DNA of 64,000 bases, from assembly GCF_000204055.1 (NCBI RefSeq), contig NW_006768793.1:215983-279982 (forward strand). The letters are read 5' to 3'. Shown piece after piece: positions 46,068 to 56,778 of the stretch. Under the pieces are notes generated by a model. The model saw nothing but the letters and a program-made list of their open reading frames with translations, was not told the DNA's origin and searched no databases. Made by a program: the position numbers and the translations under genes. Numbering within the stretch: position 1 is the first letter of the stretch; every line of letters begins with the position of its first letter. The stretch is from Melampsora larici-populina 98AG31. Lineage: Eukaryota > Basidiomycota > Pucciniomycetes > Pucciniales > Melampsoraceae.

Positions 46068-48370
46068 ACTTTCATGATAGGTGTGCGTAAATTTTCATGT
46101 CGTTCTGGGTCTCTAGTGTGAGGAGATTGTCAAAAAGTAATCATAGGCTTGTACACAAGGACGGTCTTTAACCTTTGATATAAGTTGTGCGTTGATGGGT
46201 TGTGCAAAGCGGTGCACTAATTTTTGAATCAGCTCAATTTTCTGGTCGGAGCCAGCTGAGGAAAAGTAATAACATATTGTATGATTTGATGTCCTTCATT
46301 AGACCCGAGATAAATACCAGTCCTTTTGTCAATCCTCCAAAGTGCTAATGACAGGAGCCTCTACGCTTAAAAGAATTCATAAGCCTTTGACAGTAGCAAT
46401 GTAGAACCTTTTTTTGATATCCCACCTGGCAGTGGCACCAGTGTCACATTTACCAATCAGTATATGTCCTGGACCCTGGAATGCCTCTACAAAGGGTAGT
46501 CATCTGAAAATATGACTTTTGAGCTTCCACAGAATTACACCTCATGGGATTATACAGTGCTCTCTTGGTGCCAGTTTCTCACTTTGGTTATAGTTGCTGA
46601 AGATTGGATTGCAGTGTTTGTAATTCTGTGGAAAGATTAAACCTCTCTTAGAGCTATGGCTAAAGCCTGTGACAAATTTCTGTGGGAACTCAGAAGTCAT
46701 GCTTTTAGATGACTCTCTCAGCACCAAGAACATCTTGGTTTGTGGAATCCAAGGCATCATCTGATGTAGATCCTTGGACATATCTTGTCCAAGGTTTAGA
46801 TCCAAGGTAATGTTTTTCACCAAAAATACCTTGAATCAAATCCTTGGAAAGAGTCTGTCCAAGAATTTGAGTCCAATTAAAGCCCCCAGCTACTAGTCAG
46901 CAGGCCACACACTACTACCAACTTCAAGAGGATTTCAAGCAAATTTCAAAGTATTTTCAATAAAGCTTCAAATGAACTTCAGCTAGACATCAGATACACC
47001 GGTAGTAAATCCAGCCAGAGAGGCACAGTGTAAAGTATGGCCATTGCCTACATGAAGTCAACTGGCTTTTCTACCAGCATCTTTGCTACATGCATCAATC
47101 CTCTGTCCAGCTAAGGATGTACATGTGGCTTGGAGACTAGATACTAGATTTCCAAAAAGGTCACACTTTCAACCCAAAAACAGTGCCTACATCTTTAAAA
47201 ACTCATGTAGGGGCTGTTTTCTGGTACCTATCTCTCAAACCTTCTTTAGAACACCCTACCAAGTAGAAAAACACACAAACCCCCAGAAGTGTATTAGCAA
47301 TTCCAGCTCACCAGACCATACAAATATGATCACCATCTCAAACCACCTCACCCTTCCAATTCCACCCCCCTTGAGCTTGAATCAGCCACCCTGGAGCACA
47401 AACCCTGCTTTTGTTTCCTGGTAGAGCAGAACATTTGACTGTTTGGTTGTTAGAATGGCCTCAAGGTGAGTCCCCATCCATTTCTTGCTCCCATTTTTTG
47501 ATCATTCTTTTATCCCTTTCTGTTTGCTCAAGCATAATTTGTTACAATCTTATCTTTCTACACCTTATAGATCATCTCTATCATCTTGTAGATTTAAATT
47601 TTATTATGCCTTCATCCATCAACAGAAACTACACCCAAACTGCCTTCAGCTTGATTTTAGTTTGCTTGCTTTACCTCCCACATCATCAGCTTGAACCCTT
47701 TGTGTACATAGCCAAGTATGCCCTTGACCTGGCTTCATACGTCAATAGCCAGATTCCTGAAATACTCTCCAAGTCCCAAATGGTGACCCCAAAGTTCCTG
47801 GAGACCAGGACAACCAATCAGGAGCAGCTTTGATTGCTGTTTTATTGTCTTGTTTGGTTCAACCCCATCTGAAGAAACGGGTTCACAAATGCATCAATGG
47901 CAATGCTGGCAATGGTACAAAAAATCACAAACTCTTGTAACTCTTTGAATTTGTCTCAACATTGTTCAGCTCCTGTGAAGAAGAAAAATGAGCCTACAGA
48001 TACAGTACATAAGGTATGCTGTTTCATCTCACCTGGTTTCTAGTTCCAACTTTTTCTTGCTTTTTATTGTCTTCTCTAAATTTCACTTTATCTTCCTTTT
48101 CATTTTGTCATTTCTAACTTTTACTTTCTTTTCCTTTTTCATTCATCTTCTTAAACTTTTGTATATCATGAACCTGGCCAAGTAAAAAGACATTGGTTTC
48201 CTTTGAAGATCCTGTTCATGTGAAAGACAAGCTGAAGTCCTTTTCATTTCAGTAATCTTACAAAAAGCCTTCCTAACATTATGAACTTAGAGCAGTGGTG
48301 ATCCTTGTAGGTACCGTAAATGGCTAAGAACACTATTCCGGTATGCAACAAATCTGCCTGCTACATTTTA
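46068..48370. repeat. Intergenic repeats with two MITE remnants
   Basis: A lone end related to the 437-bp MITE (ggaccctggaatgcctctac) lies near 46470. At about 46735–46880 inverted ccaaggcatcatc and tccttggacat-type motifs resemble the palindromic MITE at 49892. A small inverted repeat, aaacagtgcctacat with atgtaggggctgttt, lies at about 47179–47220. Open frames at 47083–47424 and 47411–47833 show no family resemblance. The last bases (TTA, 48368–48370) border the large element. Confidence 0.55.
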
Positions 48371-48732
48371 GGGTGTGTTCACTTATAAAATTTCTGATGA
48401 GACATCACATTCTGCAACAGTTAAGATGTCTATCTGGTGGTGCATGTTTCATTTGGACGGCACTATTTGGCGCCCGGTTTAAAGAACCCAACACCCGGTG
48501 TTTTTTGGGGCTTTACCCACCAATTCTCCGCATACCCAGACCTGCCCAGACCAAATTTCACCGCAGCTCACAGCAAAACTGGGCTATACATCATGCAACT
48601 GCCCGTTTCTTTATTACCGGGCATCACCGGGCTGTACCAACTCAATTTTGGGCTGTTTGGTCTCATCCAATTGGATGCCATGAATTTTTTACTTCAAAGC
48701 AATCAGATCATGACTCGCATTCAGATTCCAGT

Positions 48733-50529
48733 ATGTTGGATGCACAGGAAGATGATGACATCAACAATGATGATTTGTGTCCATATTGTGAACTGCCTTT
48801 TCCTTCAGACCCTTCCAACAAACTTCTGACTTTGAAATATACTCTGTTTGCTATGCCCAATGCAATGTCATTACCTGTAAGTCATGTCGTGGTTGAAGAA
48901 GTTATCATCAGAGTTGCTGATCAGTACTACTATAGTTTCAACAAACCGCAGATTTTTGTGACCTACATTGTGTGGAACAAGACATGATACCATCTGGAAT
49001 ACGCAAAGGGTGGCCCACTGAAATTGACTTTGGGATTCTAGAGCAGTAAGTTCATCGTGCTGGGTCTTATCTAAAACTAGTACTAATTCTTGGGTCCAAT
49101 AGGCTCATTCAGAAGCACAGGGATTATCTCATGCAAATTGTGAACAATCAAACTTCTTTGTCTTTTCTAGAGGATGCCAGACTTAAGTGGAAAAAACAGG
49201 GACGGTACATGTCAGTTTTGCTGGCAAGTTCAAGGGTTTTGAGGTTGAGACCCCTGGCTAGTGAGTGCTGGTTACTTTCACAGTTGTTATCTGATTGACT
49301 GATAACATTCTGTTACTTCTCAGCTATGGCCAAAGAGGATTTGTGGTTATCAGCAACACATTGACAAGAATGTTCTTGTCCAAATTGTCCATCAATCCAC
49401 TGAATGCCGACAAAGCCGCAACTTTTCCACCCAAATACGTCCTCCGCCGTGTGCTGGTGCCCGAAGTGGCCATGTTGCTCATTGCTGAAGATCTGGACCT
49501 TCCAAAGAGTGATACCAAAGTCATAATTACGCTTGAGGCTAGCCAAGTTTATGCGAATGCAGTTTTCTAGACTGATGATGGAGGTATAGAAGACAGCAAA
49601 GTCAAAGACAGCCAAGTCAATTTGAACACGTTAGTTGGGAAAACTGTTGGGAAAAGTGTTCTTAACTCAAAACAAGATCAGTGGATATTGAGACAGCTTC
49701 CTGCCTTCATTGTACCATACATCATGTCAACTTTCAACCTGCCTGCTCCAGGGAGTTGTGGATACTATGCTATTGCACATAGTATCGGTACTTTTTCTGA
49801 AATTTTGTATCCAAATGTTTGACAGAAGTTACTTGCCAAGCTTACTTCACATGCTCAAGATCACAAATTGCTTATATCTCACAGCCAACAAAGATGCCTT
49901 GGATTTTTCAATCCGAGGTATCATCGGACTCAAATCCTTGGACAGAATCTTTCCAAGGTTTTGATCCAAGGTATCCTTTAGCGCCAAAAAATACCTCAGA
50001 TCAAATCCTTGGACAAGATCTGTCCAAGGGTTTCCATCCGATGATGCCTCGGATTGAAAAATCCGAGGCATCTATGTTGGCGGTGTCTACGACTCTCACC
50101 TGTCCCATCAAGACTTCGAGCACTAAATCAGTGGCTTCCAAGATAGTCCAAGATTTACTCATTCGACTTGATCACCACACAGTCAAATTCTCTGACCGTT
50201 ACTGGTTATGGATGCCATATACAGGGTTTATAATAGCAAGTGCTTATGATTGTCTAACTATATTGTTGGACCCACACCAAGAAACCTGCAACACCTTTTT
50301 CCCTTATCACACCACACCAAACACGCACATCCCAATTGTATTTGTGTTTGTCAATCACAATCATTTTTTTGCTTTGGAGGCCAGAGACCTGTCTGTTCTG
50401 CCTTCACCTGATGTCTTTGGTAGACACCGAAACACATCAATGCTCAAGACTATTATGATACCCAGTTGGATTGGTAAGTATCAATGTCATTTGCATACCT
50501 GGGCCAAACTACTCAAGACTGACAAATAG
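48733..50529 (+). pseudogene. RTC4-like plus OTU-like cysteine protease gene, disrupted
   Basis: The first part reads DLCPYCELPFPSDPSNKL (about 48761), then, after a short intron, CDLHCVEQDMIPSGIRKG and WPTEIDFGILEQ (about 48956–49049), LIQKHRDYLMQIVNN, and YGQRGFVVISNTL with VLVPEVAMLLIAEDLD (49320–49500). Order and motifs match the C-terminal domain of Restriction of telomere capping protein 4. The second part starts near 49675: LPAFIVPYIMSTFNLPAPGS then CGYYAIAHSIG, the nucleophile region of OTU-like proteases. It resumes near 50150 with WMPYTGFIIASAYD, CNTFFPYH and NHNHFFALEARD, the region of the catalytic His. Between these the 182-bp MITE at 49892 breaks the frame, and stops separate the two halves. 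The two halves may be one fused protein or adjacent genes. A role in deubiquitination or host-factor processing is only inference. Confidence 0.6.
49892..50073. mobile_element. 182-bp palindromic MITE inside the OTU-like region
   Basis: The ends read agatgccttggatttttcaa and the reverse complement of the right end is agatgcctcggatttttcaa. Inside, tccttggacagaatc and its inverted partner tccttggacaagatctgtcc continue the palindrome, so nearly the whole element folds back on itself. A related remnant is at about 46735–46880. It separates the OTU nucleophile segment from the histidine segment. Confidence 0.85.
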
Positions 50530-50851
50530 AGACTGTTTGTGTTGATCTCTCTCTGCTCTCGTTATAATCATATCCTCTCATATTACATTCATTTACTCAT
50601 CACGCTTGTTTATAAAGTTGTATAAATGGTATTGAAATGAAATCTAATGTCACTTGACTTTTACATATTGTATATGACTAAGAGCATCTCCAACGCAGAC
50701 CTGCAAACGTAACGTTTCTGACATACACATAAGGTATATTTTACGTTTGCAGGTCTAGGTCACAAAACAAGCATCCCGCGCGGGCTGGAAAGGTAACAGC
50801 TCACCATGCGTGTGAGCCTCAATTTCCAGCAAAACAGGTTTCACACGGTCA

Positions 50852-53800
50852 GTACTCCAAATATGGAGCAATACCGGAACCGCTCCGAAATATATGGCGG
50901 TTTCGGAGCGGTTTCGAAGCGATAAAAACCTCCGCTACATCCTTTGGATTACATAGCGGAGGATCCGCAGCGACACCCAGGGCCAGAGTTTCCCATATTG
51001 CAGCCACTGCTGCAAAACCCGGGCCTGGGGTTGTTGCTCCGATATATATCGGAGCAAAACATACAGGTAGGCTGGGGTTGAAAACCCTTTCACCCATCTG
51101 TATGTAGTTGATTTCCCCTCTGCCACTTGACTCGAGTCTCCACCTCTCAACATTCCCACTCAATCAAGAAACACCATACCAACTGTACAATCACCTTACC
51201 ATTCCGTATCAATCGATGGACGCCAATGCATGGCTCTACCTTCCTTATGGGAGCTGGTTGGTGGCCGACTTGTGGTTCACCGCCGTTCAAAGCTTTCGAA
51301 GATTTAAAAGGTATGTGTCTTTTGAAACTTCGAAAGCTCTCTTTTTTCAGTTTTCCTTTTCTATCAAACATCTGTCTCCATTCACTGATCAATCATGGTC
51401 TCTGATTCTCAATCTCAAAGTTCGACTCAAAACCATCTCTCTGTTCCAGGTAAAAGCACCCGAACTCTTCGCCCACGTAGCCCCTCTCGTACACAGGCAG
51501 GCTTTGTGATCCCACCCAAAGACTCGTGTGCTTCTCTCACCTTGTCTGTCTCGTCAGCTACCGAAGACGCTACTGAGGATGAATCAACTGCAGCTGGACC
51601 ACTTGCTGGTCGGCGTGCTTCACCACGCCCTCCGGCCGTCATCAAAAAGAAAACTTGGGCCAACGGACCAGAAAAAGCAAAAGTGAAACCGAACGCACAA
51701 GGAAAGGTCAGATCATTCATTTCCTTGATTCTACAATCATGAAACCAAGACTGACTTAACTTACCTTATTTTTAGCCTTGCTCATCAACTAGCAAACATG
51801 CTAGATCACCATCACCAAGCACTTCTGACGGCACAGCTCGACCAGTCAAGAAGTCTAATCTGGAGGTAAGACTTGGTTTAGTAACTTAGTTCATAAGTTT
51901 AATACTAATGATTCGATTGATCTAGCCCTATGAGGTCCCTGACGAAGTGGACCTGTCACAAGGATCAGACATCGAGATTGTCGAGCCTAACAAGGAAGTC
52001 GGATATAACAAGGTTCAAAGTCTTGCTGTGAAGAAGATGCTTCTTTATTTTTTCCCTCCTAAGGTAAGATTGTGATCTGATTCTATAGTTTAGTTATATC
52101 GATCCTCGTGCCTGACACTTCTTTCTTACCTAGGGTCGGTCATACAAATGCCGATGGTGTTTGAATACATACCTTAAGCAACCAACCACGTACTTTGCAC
52201 TATGGGGCCATCGTGATGGCAACGAATTTTGACCTTCCTGCAAGGAGCGACACCAAGCAATCGCCGCTGGTCTCGATCTACCACCCACCTACACTGAGAA
52301 ACTCGAGGCTGAGAAAAAGGAACAAACCAACACTTTGGATTCTTTTGTAAGTGGACCAAAATTCAGCGTTGATTTACTAAACATGATACTTGTCATGTGG
52401 ATCGTTTGACAAGCCCTCCCTTGGGCTTGGTTTGAAGACGTTACCTTGTGTGCGGCTTTTCACTTGGTTAATCGAAGTGCCACAGTCCGATCTAAGACAT
52501 GGGCTTCCCAGCAATCAGTCAATCTGTTTTCTGAATTGCATAAGAAAGCCATTACTGGATTGCAAGTAAGTAACATTCTACCTCTCCCTAGTCCAATTTC
52601 GAAATATTTGTCTGATCATGTTTTCTTTGTCTCATTACAGGAAAACAAGGGTCGATTTTGTTTGATTCACGACGTTTGGACGACAAAAGGAAATCGATAT
52701 GCATTCTTTGGAGCCTCAGCCAATTACGTCGACAATAACTGGCAATACAAATCTACACATCTTACTCTCAAGATGGTAAGTTGGCGCCACTTCGGGGTTC
52801 TTCTTGCTCAACCCATTGGTAAATTCTTGATCAAACACAACCTTCACAAAAAGATAAGTGGCACTTCTCTTTCATCTTTTTTCTAATTCATTTTTATCTT
52901 TTTCATCTCGAAACTTATTTTCACATTTCATCTCGATACCTCTTTCCACATTTTATTCTAATTATACCATACTTACATGGTAGCCCAGACCACTGATAGT
53001 GGAGGCAATAATCGAACAATGGCAGCCACACTCGACTCAATGTTTTCAGACGCTGAAGATCCGGCAGATTGGGATAGCTCGAGTCATCATGTCCGATGCT
53101 ACGCTCATAAACTCAATCTTGTTGTTGGTCATGGTCTCAAGGCCATTGGTCAAACAGTTGGTCGTACAAAACCATCTATCCCCCACGGTGCCACTCTCCC
53201 TGTTCCTGGAATCAAGGTTAATGACGGTGAGGATCCGATTGAGTACGGTGAGGAATTGGACGAAGGGGATGAAGCCAATCTTCCAGATGAGGCCGATGGT
53301 CTCGATGACGAAGATGAAGTTGAGGATCTAGTAGGTGAAGTATTTGGAGGGATTGCTTGTGACAAGGAAGATATAGTTGCACAAGCCCTCAAAAAGGTCA
53401 GTTTCTTCCTTTCATCACTTTTTCTCTCTATCTCAATAATCCCACCAGGAATATTGATACAAATCATTCCTATTCTCTCCAATCTCATATATAGGTAGAT
53501 GCGATTTCTGGACAGATAGCTAGTAGTGCCGCACGTCACAATGACTTCAAGACCCGCGCCGCCCGTATGGGATACAAAGGACGTATGCTCAAGAGGCCTT
53601 GTAAAACACGACTGATAATTCGTCTTACAGATCATCAACTCAATGATCGCGGCCGATCGCAGGGCACGCTTCTTCAAAGGAGTCACAATTCTCACCAGAC
53701 GACGAATGGGAAGCTGTTGAGTTGGTTAATAAGGTGTTAAAGGTGAGACAATGTTTTTTCAAATTGGTATTCTTACTTATCAACTTTCATTTACTTCTCA

Positions 53801-55094
53801 ACTAATATACTGCATCTTTTAGACCTTTGTCAATGCAACAGCCAGAGTTGAGGGTGACACCCCAACTGGTTGTGTTCTCCTCGCTGAATACAACAGAGTT
53901 ATCACCGAGCTTAAAGCCCATCAAGAAGAATGTTACTCCCTTCCTAGTCTAGACAATGCGATTTCTGTCATGATCAAGTGGCTTGACGAGTATCGAGATG
54001 AAGCCGCCGATTCTGAAGCAATTGTCCTTGCCATGGTCCTCAACCCGCGCTTTCGAACAAAGTTCTTTACCATTTATTATCCCAAACATGATGCTGAAGC
54101 TAACCGATTGATTAAGAATGCTTTTGATAAACTTGTGCAAGAAACTGCTGTCCGCGAGCCAACCCCAACCGCCAAAAACGACAACGATACTGAGGAGCCT
54201 GATGAATATGATATATTTGGACAATCCGATGTCAACACAAACAAGACTTCTACGGAGCTTGAAGATTATTTGAAGGGTCATGATAAAATTAGAAAAGATC
54301 AAACCCCCCTTGAATGGTGGAAGGTTTGTCTTTCTTCTGTCTACTCTTTCTATCATTCCCGCTGACTTAATCTTTGATTTACTTACAGGAACACAAACAC
54401 CGTTACCCTACTCTTGCCAACCTTGCTCGCGAATATCTAGCAGTATCAGCTACGTCTTGCGCATGTGAGCGCACGTTTTCGGCCGCTGCCGACGTCTGTT
54501 CACCTTCTCAAGGCAGCATGTTGCCTAAGACCATGGAGTGTTTAGTTGGTTCCCAAGCTTGGCTAAAGGAGGGGATAATCCCTGAGGGAGTTTTTGCAGA
54601 AGCTGCTAAGGTACTTCAAGGCTATATAGACAAAATAGAAAAAAAAAATGAAACAGCAAGAAAAAAAATCGATAGTCTTATCTCAAACACTTTATACACT
54701 TCAAAATCGATACAAATTCAAATGGTATCTCAAATTTCTATTTCTTTATATGTCAAAAGGTCGCTTCATAAAAATCAAAAAAAACTTGTTTTCATTTCTC
54801 TTTTTTGTTTTCCTTTGGCTTCTTGATTCTTGATAGTGCACTGTCACATACATCTAAAGTGCAATTGATTTTTTGAAAAGCGCAATTGATTTTTTCAATA
54901 TCTTGATTCTGGCCCCATAGCGCGATATATAGCGATATTGTAGCGCTTACTGCACTACGATATCGCCTGAGGATTTTATTTTAAAAAAATAGCGATTGAG
55001 TGCGCAGCGGTTCATTTCGGAGCCTGTGCCACCGCTCTCTAGGGTGCCCAGAATCTGGAGCGTTTCGTAGCGGTTCCGGTGTTGTATGGAGTAC
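50852..55094 (+). mobile_element. 4.2-kb hAT element, degenerate
   Basis: The left inner end GTACTCCAAATATGGAGCAA, then taccggaaccgctccgaaa, pairs with the reverse complement of the right end GTACTCCATACAACACCGGA, then accgctacgaaacgctcc. The subterminal DNA is rich in cggagcggtttcg- and agcgatat-type motifs. No 8-bp duplication was found at these ends, so the borders may be off by a few bases or decayed. The gene inside is a hAT transposase with breaks. Confidence 0.65.
51395..54826 (+). pseudogene. hAT transposase, BED-finger type, with in-frame stop and frameshift
   Basis: Exons from 51395 give a Ser-rich N-terminus, then a BED-like finger YKCRWCLNTYLKQPTTYFAL with GHRDGNEF (about 52145–52229). 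An in-frame TGA at 52230–52232 follows directly; the frame continues as PSCKERHQAIAAGLDLPP. Next come SATVRSKTW, LIHDVWTTKGNRYAFFGASA (about 52660), TTDSGGNNRTMAATLD (about 52988), and RCYAHKLNLVVGHGLKA (about 53096), which are the DVW, TDxxxN and CxxH landmarks of hAT transposases. Near 53680 the frame shifts by one base between RRARFFK and ESQFSPDDEWEAVELVNKVL. The dimerisation region is intact: LEWWKEHKHRYPTLANLA (across an intron at about 54327–54389) and SCACERTFSAAADVCS. It is distinct from the hAT gene at 39.9 kb. Probably inactive. Confidence 0.87.
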
Positions 55095-55661
55095 CAACTG
55101 AATTTTTAGAGCAAGCTGTATTGTCCCAGTATTGGACAGGCATTTGGCGCATGTGGTGATAAAGTCACCAGATGTGTCCTATCTTCTCATTGTCCAACCA
55201 ATCCATGGCTATTTGGTGGCTCAATTGGGTGAGAGTTTGGCAACTTGGGCAGCTCAAAACGACCCAAAAACTTATACTGCATGTGCACATTGGATGCAAT
55301 GAACCTGAAAATGAAATACAGCTGTCATAATTTTTCCAGCAATCTTTTTTTGGGTCTGTATTTGGTTTACAGAACAGGTCCGCATTGGAGATGCTCTAAC
55401 CTAATTATACCAAGATGTACCACAAAAGAGGTCCACAACATGATGATTCTTACGCAAATGCAAAATTTGTGAGAAAATACGCATGCAGCCCGCTTTTAAG
55501 CCCGGTTTACTTTCAAATTGGGCTGTGAAAATCTAACTATCCGACAACCAGGTGTTGGACCTCAAAATCCAGGCGCCAAATATTGCCATCCGTTTCATTT
55601 TTGCATTAAAGAATTTACAGAATGTGATTTCTGGTCAGAAATTCCATAAGTGAAAGCACTC

Positions 55662-56778
55662 TTCTCCAACACAGCAGTGCAAACCTGGGAAAACCAACCT
55701 AAACATAATGAGAAAAAAAAGATAAACATCAATAAGAAACAAAAGATAGTAAGATCATAATGTTGTTCCTATCCATTTGAGAGCCTCTTGTTTCTCACCT
55801 GCGCTGTCCCAGCGCTTCTGTTTCAAGAGGTTTATCAAAATCATCTTCCACTCAATCTCGATTTCCGCGTGACTTGATGAACAAAATAAATAGTTGGACT
55901 CATTGATCTAGCTGCAGCCATAACCGACCAAGGATCTTGAACCATCCTGTGGAAATTTACAAAAATTAGCTATGAGACCTTCAAAAAAGCAAAGTATAGC
56001 TCTCATAAAATGTGTGATCAAAACTTTCTGCTGGAAACATGTTTAGGTATCTACCCACATGTTTATAGACTTCAGGCTTACAACGAAGTGCTGCAGTATC
56101 AAGTGTATCAATAACTCGATGCAAAATCAATGAACTGTAATCTTAATCTGAAGCTTCTTCTTGAAATTCCTGTTCAAACAAAATTTATCGAACACTCACT
56201 GATTTCAGAATCATGCGGTGCCACTTTAGTTTCCAAGTGAAATTGTTCTCTAATATTTACAAATCGAAACTTTTCCACGTGTCACAGACCATCCTTATTA
56301 AACACATACTGATCACTGAGGCATATCACAACTATCACAACTTCCTACCACTAACTGAACTCTCACAGGTTAAGAACCGAGTTAGTCACTAGCATTCAGT
56401 GAGAATTCACCATATTTTCTGAATGTTTATTCCCTTCACTTCGATTTAAGGAATTCAGACGAAGAATGCTGAAAGTTGGTAGGAGCCTCTGAATTTTTGG
56501 AAATGGCTGCCGATTGTTCCTTGAAGCTTGTGGATCTAAATTTAGGTTGAGAAATATCAACAGCCTTTATGGAATCCAGATACAATCAGCTTTCAGTATA
56601 TGTATAGATCTATTGTCATCAACGACCAACCCATTGCACCAGATGGAAGAGGGAAGATGGAGACCCTGCGCATTCCCAGAACTTTCAGAGAGGTGGTATG
56701 AAATAAAACGAGCAACACGGATATAATGTACTCACGATGAGAGTGAGAAGCCACCAATCCGTATCCACAAACACTTTC
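55662..56778. other. Intergenic stretch, no gene seen
   Basis: A-rich, with no frame of coding character beyond a 70-codon shadow at 56514–56726. Nothing repetitive was recognised after the end of the large element. Confidence 0.4.

Larger units (their letters stand above)
50682..55396. mobile_element. 4.7-kb TAA-flanked Harbinger-like element interrupted by a hAT transposon
   Basis: The left end GAGCATCTCCAACGCAGACC and the reverse complement of the right end GAGCATCTCCAATGCGGACC differ at two positions. TAA flanks both sides (50679–50681 and 55397–55399). The terminus begins like the 386-bp MITE at 22083 (GAGCATC). Between the ends the only coding sequence is a hAT transposase with its own inner inverted repeats, so the outer unit was probably a short MITE before that insertion. 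Confidence 0.85.
48371..55661. mobile_element. 7.3-kb Harbinger-like element carrying an RTC4–OTU gene and nested insertions
   Basis: The left end GGGTGTGTTCACTTAT, then aatttctgatgagacatcac, matches the reverse complement of the right end (tttcacttatggaatttctg, then ccagaaatcacattctg). Similarity continues inward: tttggcgcccggtt (about 48467) pairs with aggcgccaaat (about 55570), and acacccggtg with caggtgttgg. The left flank is TTA (48368–48370), the right flank TTC, an imperfect TTA duplication. The same termini flank the 145-bp MITE at 6488. The interior holds an RTC4-like plus OTU-like gene, a palindromic MITE, and a TAA-flanked element with a hAT transposon inside it. Confidence 0.7.

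Noticed and set aside
47083..47833. Overlapping frames of 113 and 140 codons between RAP74 and the large element
   Set aside because: No recognisable domain, and neighbouring sequence is repeat-like; probably chance frames.
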